From: Sphingomonas bacterium
GTDB lineage: Bacteria; Pseudomonadota; Alphaproteobacteria; Sphingomonadales; Sphingomonadaceae
NCBI RefSeq assembly: GCF_028292965.1
Contig: NZ_JAQGLG010000226.1
Location: 1 to 35,099, forward strand
Direction of reading: 5' to 3'
DNA: 35,099 bases
Part shown: positions 24,230 to 31,833 of the stretch, in pieces
How the letters are laid out: the number at the start of each line of letters is the position of its first letter
How positions within the stretch are numbered: position 1 is the first letter of the stretch
Translations under genes and position numbers: made by a program
The notes under the pieces: model-generated
Told to the model about the DNA's origin: nothing
What the model saw: only the letters and a program-made list of their open reading frames with translations
Databases searched by the model: none

Positions 24230-25060
24230 ATGAGCCTGGCCTCGCTCGGCTGGCTGGTTCCCTTCATCGCGATGCTCGCCGCGGGACTGCTTGCAGGCTT
24301 CGCCGCCGGCATCTTCGGCATCGGGGGCGGCTTCGTCGTGGTGCCCGCGCTGATCATCGTGCTGCCACTGCTCGGCGGCGACCATAGCCAATATGCCCAT
24401 GTCGCGATCGGCACCTCGGCGGCGACGATCATCGTCACCTCGATTCGCTCGCTGCGCTCCCACGCCAAGCGTGGCGCGGTCGAGTTCGAGGTGCTGCGGT
24501 CCTGGGCGCCAGGGCTGACGATCGGCGCCGCGATCGGCGTGGTGCTGGCCGACCGGGTCGACGGCCATGTGCTGACGATGATCTTCGCCACCGGCGTGCT
24601 GCTGATGTCGGTCAATTTCCTCGTGCCCAAGCTCGGCAGCAAGGTGATCAGCGACGAGATGCCGATCGGCATGACGCGCGTCAGCCTGGCGGGCGGGCTC
24701 GGCACCTTCTCCTCGCTGCTCGGCATCGGCGGCGGGACGATCGCGATCATGGTGATGACGCTGTGCGGGCGATCGATCCACCGTGCGATCGCCACGGCTT
24801 CCGGGGTCGGCACGCTGATCGCCGTGCCCAGCGCGATTGGCTTCGCCATCATCGGCCTGAAGGAGCGCGGCCTGCCCTGGGGCTCGCTCGGCTATATCAA
24901 TCTGCCCGCGGCGGCGGCGATCGCATCGATGTCGATCCTCACCGCGCCGCTCGGCGTCGCCGTCGCGCATCGCATGGACCCGGCGCTGCTCAAGCGCGTG
25001 TTCGGTGTGTATCTGATCTTCATCGCGATGATCATGTTCAGCAAGGCAATGAAGCACTGA
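24230..25060 (+). CDS. TSUP-family transporter (TauE/SafE)
   Basis: 276 residues with seven to eight hydrophobic helices. The two homologous halves each carry the family motif: AGFAAGIFGIGGGFVVVPAL near residue 20-40 and GGLGTFSSLLGIGGGTI near 160-176. TauE/SafE proteins export or import small sulfur-containing organic anions or sulfite/thiosulfate; the substrate here is not known. The Shine-Dalgarno site is weak (CGGTG). It is followed by the Tat aminotransferase after 18 bp, so the pair probably forms one operon. Confidence 0.9.
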   Translation: MSLASLGWLVPFIAMLAAGLLAGFAAGIFGIGGGFVVVPALIIVLPLLGGDHSQYAHVAIGTSAATIIVTSIRSLRSHAKRGAVEFEVLRSWAPGLTIGAAIGVVLADRVDGHVLTMIFATGVLLMSVNFLVPKLGSKVISDEMPIGMTRVSLAGGLGTFSSLLGIGGGTIAIMVMTLCGRSIHRAIATASGVGTLIAVPSAIGFAIIGLKERGLPWGSLGYINLPAAAAIASMSILTAPLGVAVAHRMDPALLKRVFGVYLIFIAMIMFSKAMKH

Positions 25061-25078
25061 CAAAAAGGGGACGAGAAA

Positions 25079-26248
25079 ATGGACCAGACCGATATCGTGC
25101 ACGAGGAAGTCCGCGACGACGTGTTGAGCCGCGGATATTCGCGCCGCCAGCTGGCGCAGATCGCCACTATTTTCGGGGTCGGCGCCGCCGCCGCGACGCT
25201 GGGCAAACCGGCCTGGGCCTCGGGCGGCGTGCCCGACCCGGCGCCCACCGCCAAGATACGCATCGGTGCCAATGAATGCTGGACCGGTCCGCTTGCACCG
25301 GGCCAGGCCGCGGCGCGTGCGATGGTGATGAACGGCAACCGCTATTCCCCACGCGACGAGCGCGGCGACTTCATCAAGGCCGTGATGTCGGTCGAGGGCG
25401 TGCCCTATGACCATGTCGCGCCCTGGCCGGGCTCGAGCGACCCGCTGTCGCGCTCGGTCGTCACCTTCTGCTCGCCAACGCGCGGGCTGGTCACCGCCGA
25501 TCCGACCTTCGAACTGGCCGGCCGCACCGCCGCCTGGCTCAAGGTGCCGGTCAAGGCTGTGCCGCTGACGCCCGACTATCGCCACGACGTGAAGGCAATG
25601 CTGGCGGCGGACCCCAATGCCGGACTCTATTACATCTGCACGCCCAACAACCCGACTGGCACGATCACGCCGCTGGCCGATATCGAATGGCTGCTCGCCA
25701 ACAAGCCGGCCGATGCGATGGTGCTGATCGACGAGGCCTATACCCACTTCGCCGGGGTGCCTACCGCGTCCTACCTCGCCGCCAAGCGCAACGATGTGAT
25801 CGTCATGCGCACCTTCTCGAAGATCTTCGGCATGGCCGGCATGCGCATGGGCTATGTCATGACCAAGCCCGAGAACATCACGAAGATGATGCGCTATGAC
25901 GGTGGCATGCAGTCGGGCGCACTGCCTCTGCCCTCGCTGGTCTGCGCCACCGCGAGCCTGACCGCGGCACCGCTGATCGCGGCACGCCGCGCCCAGATGC
26001 AGGCCGCGCGCGGCATGACACTCGACCATCTCAAGAAGCGCGGGCTGACCGTCGTGCCGACCAATGCAAACATGTTCATGATCGAATGGAAGACCAGGCC
26101 GGCCAAGGAGATGCAGGCTGCCTTCCGAACGCAAAGCATCGAGATCGGCCGCTCCTGGCCGATCTGGCCCACCGTGTCGCGCGTCACCGTGGGATCGATG
26201 GCCGAGATGCAGGGCTTCTGCCTGGCGCTGGACAAGGTCCTGGCCTGA
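25079..26248 (+). CDS. PLP aminotransferase (HisC-like fold type I) with Tat signal
   Basis: 389 residues. YSRRQLAQIAT (20-30) is a twin-arginine motif, followed by a hydrophobic stretch and an AWA-S cleavage site after Ala47, so export of the folded, cofactor-loaded enzyme to the periplasm is predicted. The class I/II aminotransferase core follows: NNPTG (190-194), Asp218 and Tyr221 (LIDEAYTHF), PLP lysine Lys248 in RTFSKIFGMAG and Arg256 nearby. The layout is that of histidinol-phosphate aminotransferases, but their N-terminus lacks a signal. The amino donor and acceptor are unknown. AAAAAGGGGACGAG precedes the ATG. It follows the TSUP gene by 18 bp, linking it to transport of a small anion. 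Confidence 0.88.
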   Translation: MDQTDIVHEEVRDDVLSRGYSRRQLAQIATIFGVGAAAATLGKPAWASGGVPDPAPTAKIRIGANECWTGPLAPGQAAARAMVMNGNRYSPRDERGDFIKAVMSVEGVPYDHVAPWPGSSDPLSRSVVTFCSPTRGLVTADPTFELAGRTAAWLKVPVKAVPLTPDYRHDVKAMLAADPNAGLYYICTPNNPTGTITPLADIEWLLANKPADAMVLIDEAYTHFAGVPTASYLAAKRNDVIVMRTFSKIFGMAGMRMGYVMTKPENITKMMRYDGGMQSGALPLPSLVCATASLTAAPLIAARRAQMQAARGMTLDHLKKRGLTVVPTNANMFMIEWKTRPAKEMQAAFRTQSIEIGRSWPIWPTVSRVTVGSMAEMQGFCLALDKVLA

Positions 26249-26302
26249 CGCCGGTGCAGCGTCTGATCCGGCACCGGGGCGTTGGAGACCGATGCGAGCG
26301 GT

Positions 26303-26337
26303 AAATTCCCTGCCAGCGCGCGGCTGGCAGGGAATTT
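26303..26337. terminator. Perfect 15-bp stem-loop after the aminotransferase
   Basis: AAATTCCCTGCCAGC (26303-26317), loop GCGCG, GCTGGCAGGGAATTT (26323-26337). It lies 54 bp past the aminotransferase stop and between two convergent genes. There is no T-run, but the arms begin with AAATT and end in AATTT, so it may act in both directions. The rest of the 296-bp gap shows only a partial echo of one arm (GGCAGGGAAT) near 26355. Confidence 0.6.
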
Positions 26338-26544
26338 CGATATAATTCCGAGTCGCCGGCAGGGAATCGTCGCGCGACGATGTTGGATGATATGGTCGGG
26401 CCAGGCCGGATCGATGTTCGGGCGCGAGACAAAGCATGGCCCGCTTCTGACGCGGGATCGCCAACAGATGAATCGGGATCAGTCGATCCAGGCACGCTCG
26501 TCGCGAAAGCCGCCCGCGCTACGCGGGGAGCGGGCCGGGTACGC

Positions 26545-26907
26545 TTACTTCCGGTTCTTGCGCGCGGCGTAGCGCGCGTCGCGGGCGGCCTTGGCCTCCA
26601 TCAGCGACATCTTGGTGCGCTCGACCGCAGCATTCTTCTCGGCAGCGGCGGCTTCGATCGCGGCGAGCTCGGCCTGGCGGGCTGCCTCGATGGCATCGAG
26701 CTTTTCCTGCCTGGCCTGCTCGAGCGCGAGGCGCTTGGCTTCGCGCTTCTCGGCCTCGGCGGCTTCCTTGGCTTCGCGCGCGGCGGTGCGCGCGGCGACG
26801 ATCGCCGGGTCGACGGCGGGCTTCGCCTTCAGCTTCTCGAGTGCCTTCTGCTTGGCCTGCGCGGAAAGTGCGGCGCGGTCGCTGAAGGTAGGTTCCTTAT
26901 AAGCCAT
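26545..26907 (-). CDS. DUF6481-type charged helical protein
   Basis: 120 residues from ATG 26907 (GAGAAG upstream); an ATG seven codons earlier is less likely. After MAYKEPTFSDRAALSAQAKQ the protein is an almost continuous Ala/Glu/Lys/Arg helix, probably a coiled coil, ending in ARYAARKNRK. I recognise it as the DUF6481 family of sphingomonads and relatives, of unknown function. It is highly basic at the end, so nucleic acid binding is possible but not shown. Confidence 0.8.
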   Translation of the reverse strand: MAYKEPTFSDRAALSAQAKQKALEKLKAKPAVDPAIVAARTAAREAKEAAEAEKREAKRLALEQARQEKLDAIEAARQAELAAIEAAAAEKNAAVERTKMSLMEAKAARDARYAARKNRK

Positions 26908-26945
26908 CGGTTCTTCTCGAGGCCGCACGCGCGGCGGTGAATATG

Positions 26946-26968
26946 TGGCGGACAGGGTGAGATTCGAA
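26946..26968 (-). other. tRNA-Ser 3'-end fragment, probable attachment site scar
   Basis: On the leftward strand it reads TTCGAATCTCACC followed by CTGTCCGCCA: T-loop, 3' half of the T-stem, acceptor strand CCTGTCC, discriminator G and CCA. The G discriminator points to tRNA-Ser. The bases upstream do not complete the T-stem (CTCAG facing CTCAC) and no tRNA body exists, so this is only the 23-bp end that tyrosine integrases duplicate on insertion. Confidence 0.65.
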
Positions 26969-27015
26969 CTGAGGCAGCAACCCCTTGTTCTCCCACGCTT
27001 TCCGATCGACGAATT

Positions 27016-27033
27016 TTTCGTGGCACCACGAAA
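27016..27033. repeat. Short inverted repeat near the attachment site
   Basis: TTTCGTGG-CA-CCACGAAA, followed by a near copy of its right part (GCACCACA at 27036-27043) and an A-run. It lies 48 bp from the tRNA fragment. Such repeats near att sites can be integrase or excisionase arm sites, which is an inference here. Confidence 0.4.
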
Positions 27034-27169
27034 TGCACCACAAAAAAATTCCGCCTAAAAACCGAGGCTTGGCGCCCCAGTTCGACTCCGTGCGCCTCTA
27101 TCGAACTCAGGGTACATGGTCAAGCGTGAGCCGCCCACAAAGGAGATGGCGGGACGTGCCGAAACCGTC

Positions 27170-27388
27170 TCAGACGCGGCGTTTCTCACCCTCGAAGCCG
27201 TCCCTGACGTCGTCGATCCAAGCAGCGAACTCGCGCTCGCTCCACCGCTAGGCGGCCGGCGACAGCTTGTACGGAGCCGGGAATTTGCCTTTCCGCATGA
27301 GGCGATAGATCATCGATTTACCGAGGCCTGCCCGGTGCTTCACCTCATCCAGCTTGAGGAATCGATCAGGCTCCGTGGCGTCGTTCAT
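27170..27388 (-). pseudogene. AlpA-family excisionase-type regulator with an internal amber codon
   Basis: From ATG 27388 the frame reads RFLKLDEVKHRAGLGKSMIY then RLMRKGKFPAPYKLSPAA, a typical AlpA/MerR-like winged HTH. A TAG follows (complement of 27248-27250). After it the same frame continues with RWSEREFAAWIDDVRDGFEG to a TGA at 27170, which is the conserved C-terminal part of the family. One base change therefore splits an otherwise full-length gene of about 72 codons. AlpA proteins control integrase or excision genes of integrated elements. A weak GGTG precedes the start. A functional 46-residue product is possible but unlikely. Confidence 0.75.
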
Positions 27389-27922
27389 TTCGCACCGCTG
27401 CGGGCGCGGCAAACGCCCTGTCGCCTTCCATGAAAACCAGAAGTTCGAAAAGCGCCCACAAAGAACTGGCAAATCGACATGAGGTCGATTCCCTCAGCGG
27501 TAGGTCAGACGAGCGACGATGTGCCGAAGGCCATGCTCTTCCGCTTGCCCACGAACGCGTTATTCCATCGCCAGATTTGCCGCCGGCTGGCATCAGCAGC
27601 AAGAATAGGCGATTGCTGTCGGTCAATTTATAGACTTGGTCGGCGGGTTGGCGTTGTGAACCTTGGCGTCGGTGAGCAAGTCTCGTCTTCTTCCGAAAAC
27701 TGTCCACGTTTTTCGACCGCGCGTACCACGCAAACGCACCCGGATTCGCCGAAACGGGCGCGAACGAGCAGGGGCGGTCGCGACCGAGCCGATCGATCAA
27801 GCGTCGGCCTTGAGGAAGAAAAAGTCGATCCGATGGACCAAATGGGACCTCGTGAAGGGCCCTCAAGTCGGAGAGATGTCACGCGTGGTTGCCCGCCTTC
27901 ATGGGGCAGGTATCCGTATATC
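27389..27922. other. 534-bp stretch without a supportable gene
   Basis: Several overlapping ORFs are open on both strands, none with a recognisable family or good start. Composition is visibly more AT-rich and codon-bias-free than the surroundings. It separates the broken AlpA gene from the Rmf-like gene and is most simply decayed element DNA. Confidence 0.5.
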
Positions 27923-28318
27923 TCAGTCGAACATGCCGCCGGCACCGTCATAAGTGACCCGGATGATCACGCCGTCGCGGTCGGGAAAGCGGCTACGGGC
28001 CTCTGCACTTTCATAGGAGACGGCCCGCGCATCGATGCTGCGCAGGTTGGAGACCCGATATTGGGCGAGCTGGTCGCGGTCGATCGGTGCGAGCACGTCG
28101 CTTCCCGCGACGATCTCAATCGTTACGCGAAATTGCGGGAGCTTGACGATTTCCTCATCAAGCCCGTGAACGCGGTCGTCCTCCGCATGCCAGCCCTCCG
28201 ACCATGCGGCGGCGCGGGGATCTCCGGGCGCATAGGGGTTGGCATCGCTCGGCAGACGATAGGCGTGGTCGGCGCGCGCCATCAGGCGAATCTCGTCGAG
28301 CAAGGTGTTGGGCGCCAT
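27923..28318 (-). CDS. Small protein with Rmf/CrpP-like motif
   Basis: 131 residues. The N-terminal part has NPY (27-29), then PGDPRAAAWSEGWH with Trp39 and GW at 42-43, the arrangement (NPY...W..GW) of ribosome modulation factor and CrpP-type proteins that are frequent on plasmids, phages and islands. The C-terminal 80 residues (RVTIEIVAGSDVLAPIDR...GVIIRVTYDG) are extra and look like a small beta-rich domain that I do not recognise. ATG 28318 has AGGAGG eight bases upstream, which supports it as a real gene. It stands between the AlpA remnant and the crotonase operon. Confidence 0.6.
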   Translation of the reverse strand: MAPNTLLDEIRLMARADHAYRLPSDANPYAPGDPRAAAWSEGWHAEDDRVHGLDEEIVKLPQFRVTIEIVAGSDVLAPIDRDQLAQYRVSNLRSIDARAVSYESAEARSRFPDRDGVIIRVTYDGAGGMFD

Positions 28319-28432
28319 CGATCATCCTCCTGCCCCTTCGGTAGTTTCGAGGCTCCGAGATCGATATGCGCTTGTGGCACCCGAATTTAAAGAGGTACTT
28401 CTAATGCGCGACGAACGGCAGCGTGGCGGGGT

Positions 28433-29233
28433 TCAGTCGGCGATATAGACCGGCGGTCGTTTCTCAAGAAACGCCTTCATCCCTTCCGCGAAATTGGGGC
28501 TGCGGCTGGTCATCAACTGGTTGCGATTCTCGATCGCCATTGCCGCTTCGAGGCTCGCGGCATCGACCGACAGGTTGAGCCCCTCCTTGGTCATGCGCAG
28601 CCCCATCGGCGAGGCGTGGAGCATGTCATCGACATAGCCCTGTGCCGCACGTTCGAGCTGATCGTCGGGCACGACCTCCGAGACCAGTCCGGTGGCGAGC
28701 GCGCGCGGCGCGTGAATGAAACGCCCGGTCAGCATCAGCTCCGACGCGACCGACGTGCCGACCAGCCGCGGCAGGAAATAGCTGACGCCCATGTCGCAAG
28801 ACGACAAACCGATCCTGATGAAGGCGGCATTCATCTTCGCCGACTCCCCGGCGATGCGGATGTCGGCGGCGAGCGCGAAGGCAAAGCCGCCGCCGCATGC
28901 CGCGCCGTGCACGAGCGCGATGATCGGCTGCGGGCAGCGCCGCATCTTGATATAGACGTCGGCGAGATAGCCCTGAAAGCCGAAGCCGCCGCCGAACGGC
29001 ACGTCGCGTTCGTCACGATCCTCGCGCTGCTTGATGTCCAATCCCGCGCAGAAGGCTCGGCCCGCACCGCGCATGACAACGGTCCGCACCGTGCCATCAT
29101 GGTAGAGCCCGCCGAAATAGTCGTTAAGTTCGCCGACCATCTCGACCGAGATCGCGTTGAGCGCCTCGGGCCGGTTGAGCGTCAGCCAGTCGACCTGGCC
29201 GCGCTTTTCGACGGAAATCGTTTCATAGGTCAT
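28433..29233 (-). CDS. Enoyl-CoA hydratase/isomerase family protein (crotonase)
   Basis: 266 residues. The crotonase fold is clear: oxyanion-hole segments GRAFCAGLDIKQ (58-69) and HGAACGGGFAFALAADI (109-125). At the two positions of the hydratase glutamates (Glu144 and Glu164 of the rat enzyme) there are Ala118 and Phe138, while Asp147 lies close by. Simple hydration is therefore unlikely; isomerase, decarboxylase or C-C cleavage chemistry on an acyl-CoA is more plausible. It follows the SDR gene by 39 bp, with GAGG before the ATG, and is the last gene of that leftward unit. Confidence 0.88.
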   Translation of the reverse strand: MTYETISVEKRGQVDWLTLNRPEALNAISVEMVGELNDYFGGLYHDGTVRTVVMRGAGRAFCAGLDIKQREDRDERDVPFGGGFGFQGYLADVYIKMRRCPQPIIALVHGAACGGGFAFALAADIRIAGESAKMNAAFIRIGLSSCDMGVSYFLPRLVGTSVASELMLTGRFIHAPRALATGLVSEVVPDDQLERAAQGYVDDMLHASPMGLRMTKEGLNLSVDAASLEAAMAIENRNQLMTSRSPNFAEGMKAFLEKRPPVYIAD

Positions 29234-29272
29234 CAGGTGATCCTCAAAAGCTATCGTCGTCGCGCGGGCGAG

Positions 29273-30064
29273 TCAGGCGAGCCCTTTTTCCACGCTCATC
29301 CGGCTGGCATCGCCGAGCTGCGAACCGCCATCGACGTCGAGGATCGCCCCCGTGACATAGGCCGCCGAACTACTCGACAGGAACACCGCGGCCTCGGCGA
29401 TCTCGGCGATCTCGCCCCAGCGCTTGAGCGGGATGCGCTCGAAATAGCCGTCATGCTCGGACGGGTCGGGGGCGAGCCGCGCCATCCCCTCGGTGCCGGC
29501 GATCGGCCCGGGCGAGATGCCGTTGACGCGCACATCCGGCCCCCATTCCATCGCCAGCACGCGCACCATCTGGTTGATCCCCGCCTTGGCGGCGCAGGCA
29601 TGGACCTGTAGGGGCCGGGGATTGACCGCCTGCCCCGCGGTGATCGCGATCAGCGACGCGCCCGGCAAATCGAGCAGATCGTGACAGGCGCGAAATACGT
29701 TGAACGTACCGATCAGGTCGATGTCGACCACCGTCCTGAAGCCGTTCGCCGACATGCCGAGCGCGGGGGCGAGGAAATTGCCGGCGGCGCCCGATACGAC
29801 GACGTCGAACTTGCCATTGCGGTGGGCGGCGTCTTCCAGCGCCGCGCGGATCGCACCGTAATCGCGCACATCGCCGGTCAGCGCGATCGCGCCGTGCCCT
29901 ATATCGGCCGCGGCATGGGCGGCCTTTTCCGGATTTCTGCCGAGGATGGCGACCTTCGCGCCGAGTTCGGCAAAGCGCCGGGCGATGCCGAGATTGATGC
30001 CGCTGGTGCCGCCCGCGACGAACACGCTTCGGCCCTCGAACAGGCCGTCCCTGAATGCACTCAT
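29273..30064 (-). CDS. SDR-family reductase, 2,4-dienoyl-CoA reductase type
   Basis: 263 residues from ATG 30064, which has GGAGG eight bases upstream; the ATG at 30106 lacks one. The NAD(P)-binding motif is GGTSGINLG (18-26), and VSGAAGNFLAPA is the NNAG-equivalent. The usual YxxxK is replaced by LQVHACAAKAG, as in peroxisomal-type 2,4-dienoyl-CoA reductases, and MEWGPDVRVNGISPGPI follows. The ending LDVDGGSQLG is typical. It probably reduces an unsaturated acyl-CoA in the same pathway as the adjacent crotonase. It is divergent from the second crotonase gene with a 163-bp gap, in which I see no clear operator. Confidence 0.87.
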   Translation of the reverse strand: MSAFRDGLFEGRSVFVAGGTSGINLGIARRFAELGAKVAILGRNPEKAAHAAADIGHGAIALTGDVRDYGAIRAALEDAAHRNGKFDVVVSGAAGNFLAPALGMSANGFRTVVDIDLIGTFNVFRACHDLLDLPGASLIAITAGQAVNPRPLQVHACAAKAGINQMVRVLAMEWGPDVRVNGISPGPIAGTEGMARLAPDPSEHDGYFERIPLKRWGEIAEIAEAAVFLSSSSAAYVTGAILDVDGGSQLGDASRMSVEKGLA

Positions 30065-30227
30065 GTCGCAATCCTCCAGCTCGGTGTTCGGCGTTCGCAT
30101 ACCCAACGCAGCCCGGTCGCATAACCCCTCTGGGCCAGTTCGCTATACAAGTGGTAGACGCGCGGCAATCCGCCCGATAGGTCGGGAAGCGGCGGGTCGA
30201 CGGCAAGGCCCGCGCGAGGATGACAGC

Positions 30228-30974
30228 ATGACCGACGCCACCGCCCCCCTGATCCTGCGCGCGGACGCCGCGGGCGTCGCGACACTGACGCTCAACCGCC
30301 CGGAAAAACGCAATGCGCTCAATGTCGACATGTTCGTCGCGCTCGATGCGGAACTCGCCGCGCTGGAAGCGCAGACGGAATCGATCGGTGTCGTCGTGCT
30401 GCGCGCCGCGGGTCCGGTGTTTTCGGCCGGTGCCGATCTCGGCAAGCAGCAGCGGGGCCCGAGCCGGAACTTCCAGGCGAAGACGATCGAGCGGCTGGCG
30501 GGCTTGCCGCAGCCGGTAATCGCCGCGGTGCACGGGCCGTGCTTTACCGGCGGCCTCGAACTGGTGCTCGCCGCCGACATCATCCTCGCCGCCGAAGCCG
30601 CACGCTTTGCCGATACGCATGCGAAATGGGGGCTGGTCCCCGGCTGGGGCATGAGCCAGCGGCTGCCGCGCCGGGTCGGCACGTTCAAGGCGCGTGAGAT
30701 GATGTTCACCGCGCGCTCCATCGACGGCCGCACCGCGGAGCGGATCGGACTCGCCAATTGCTGCGTCGCCGATGACGCGTTCGAGGCCGAACTTGCCGCG
30801 CTGGTGGCGGACATCACCGCACTGTCGTGGCACAGCCATCGCGGCAACAAGCGACTGCTCGTCGAAACGGCGGACATGGCGCTGGCGCAAGGCCTGGCGC
30901 ATGAAAGTTATCGTGGCCCCGGCGTCGCGCCCGATTTCGCCGAGCGCGTCGGCGCTACGTTCGGCCAGCGCTGA
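30228..30974 (+). CDS. Enoyl-CoA hydratase/isomerase family protein (second crotonase)
   Basis: 248 residues from ATG 30228, with GAGGA upstream. Oxyanion-hole segments are GPVFSAGADLGKQ (62-74) and HGPCFTGGLELVLAADI (102-118). The first glutamate is kept (Glu111), but the second hydratase position is His131. It is more like isomerases or single-acid crotonases than a full hydratase. It begins the rightward block and ends 6 bp before the third crotonase gene, so the two are co-transcribed. Confidence 0.87.
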   Translation: MTDATAPLILRADAAGVATLTLNRPEKRNALNVDMFVALDAELAALEAQTESIGVVVLRAAGPVFSAGADLGKQQRGPSRNFQAKTIERLAGLPQPVIAAVHGPCFTGGLELVLAADIILAAEAARFADTHAKWGLVPGWGMSQRLPRRVGTFKAREMMFTARSIDGRTAERIGLANCCVADDAFEAELAALVADITALSWHSHRGNKRLLVETADMALAQGLAHESYRGPGVAPDFAERVGATFGQR

Positions 30975-30980
30975 TCACTG

Positions 30981-31760
30981 GTGGGCGACGAGCATTATAT
31001 CCTGTGCGAAAGGACCGATGGCGTCGCGATCATCAGTTATGATCGCCCACATCGTCGCAACGCGTGGGACGTCGGCATGTACCGCGCGCTGCGCGCGGCG
31101 ATCGAACGCGCCAATGCCGACAACGCGATCGGCGCGATCGTCATCGCCGCGACCGGCCCGGTATTCTGCGCCGGCGTCGATCTCAAGGCAGCCCCCGAGC
31201 CGCGCGACCCCGTCACCGGCAAGCGCCCCAACATGGCGACGCTGGCAATGGCGGACGGCGACAGCTGGCTGCATCTGCTGGCGCGATCCAAGCCGGTGGT
31301 GGCGGCAATCCAGGGCGCGGCGATCGGCGCGGGCGTCACCCAGATGCTGGCGATGGACCTGCGCATCGGCGCCGAATCCTCGAGCTTTTCCTTCCCGTTC
31401 GTCAGGCTCGGGACGATGCCCGAACTCGGCGCGACCGCGTTGCTGCCGCAGCTCATCGGCTATGGCCGTGCGCTCGACCTGTGCCTCAATGCCGCGACGA
31501 TCGACGCCCGGGAGGCCGAGCGGATCGGGCTGATCTCGCGCGTCGTGCCCGATGCGATGCTGCGTGACACAGCGATCGCGGCGGCGCAGGCGATTGCCGG
31601 GTTTGATCGCGACGCGGTGCGCATCACCAAGGCGATGTTCGAGCATAATCGCGGCGAGACCGACCCCGACCGGCTGCTGGCGCGCGAACGTGACGGCTTC
31701 GTCGAACAAATCCGCCTGCGCCGCGCCGCGATCGACATTGCGGGCGCGACAGGCGGCTGA
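30981..31760 (+). CDS. Enoyl-CoA hydratase/isomerase family protein (third crotonase)
   Basis: 259 residues from GTG 30981. Crotonase segments GPVFCAGVDLKAAP (59-72) and QGAAIGAGVTQMLAMDLRI (111-129) are present. The positions of the hydratase glutamates are Thr120 and Phe140, so neither acid is kept; Glu148 lies near the pocket. The N-terminal DRPHRRNAW is the usual crotonase start. The reaction is unknown, probably on an acyl-CoA made by the upstream genes. It is followed 73 bp later by the CoxG-like gene. Confidence 0.87.
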   Translation: MGDEHYILCERTDGVAIISYDRPHRRNAWDVGMYRALRAAIERANADNAIGAIVIAATGPVFCAGVDLKAAPEPRDPVTGKRPNMATLAMADGDSWLHLLARSKPVVAAIQGAAIGAGVTQMLAMDLRIGAESSSFSFPFVRLGTMPELGATALLPQLIGYGRALDLCLNAATIDAREAERIGLISRVVPDAMLRDTAIAAAQAIAGFDRDAVRITKAMFEHNRGETDPDRLLARERDGFVEQIRLRRAAIDIAGATGG

Positions 31761-31833
31761 TTCATGCTAAGCGACCGTCAAGTAACTGATGGTTTACATC
31801 GGAAGTGACGAAGCACGGAGAGGTGTTGACGCG

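Noticed and set aside
21485..26464. Very long leftward ORF (1659 codons)
   Set aside because: It is the antisense of the exported protein, nadE, TSUP and aminotransferase genes, His/Arg/Gly-rich with no recognisable domain; long antisense frames are common in GC-rich DNA.
27366..27866. 166-residue leftward ORF overlapping the AlpA remnant
   Set aside because: Out of frame with the recognisable AlpA sequence, no domain and no ribosome binding site.
27663..27953. 96-residue basic rightward ORF in the gene-poor stretch
   Set aside because: It has a mixed Arg/Lys-rich composition and no recognisable family, weak start, and overlaps the Rmf-like gene on the other strand; not enough support to call a gene.
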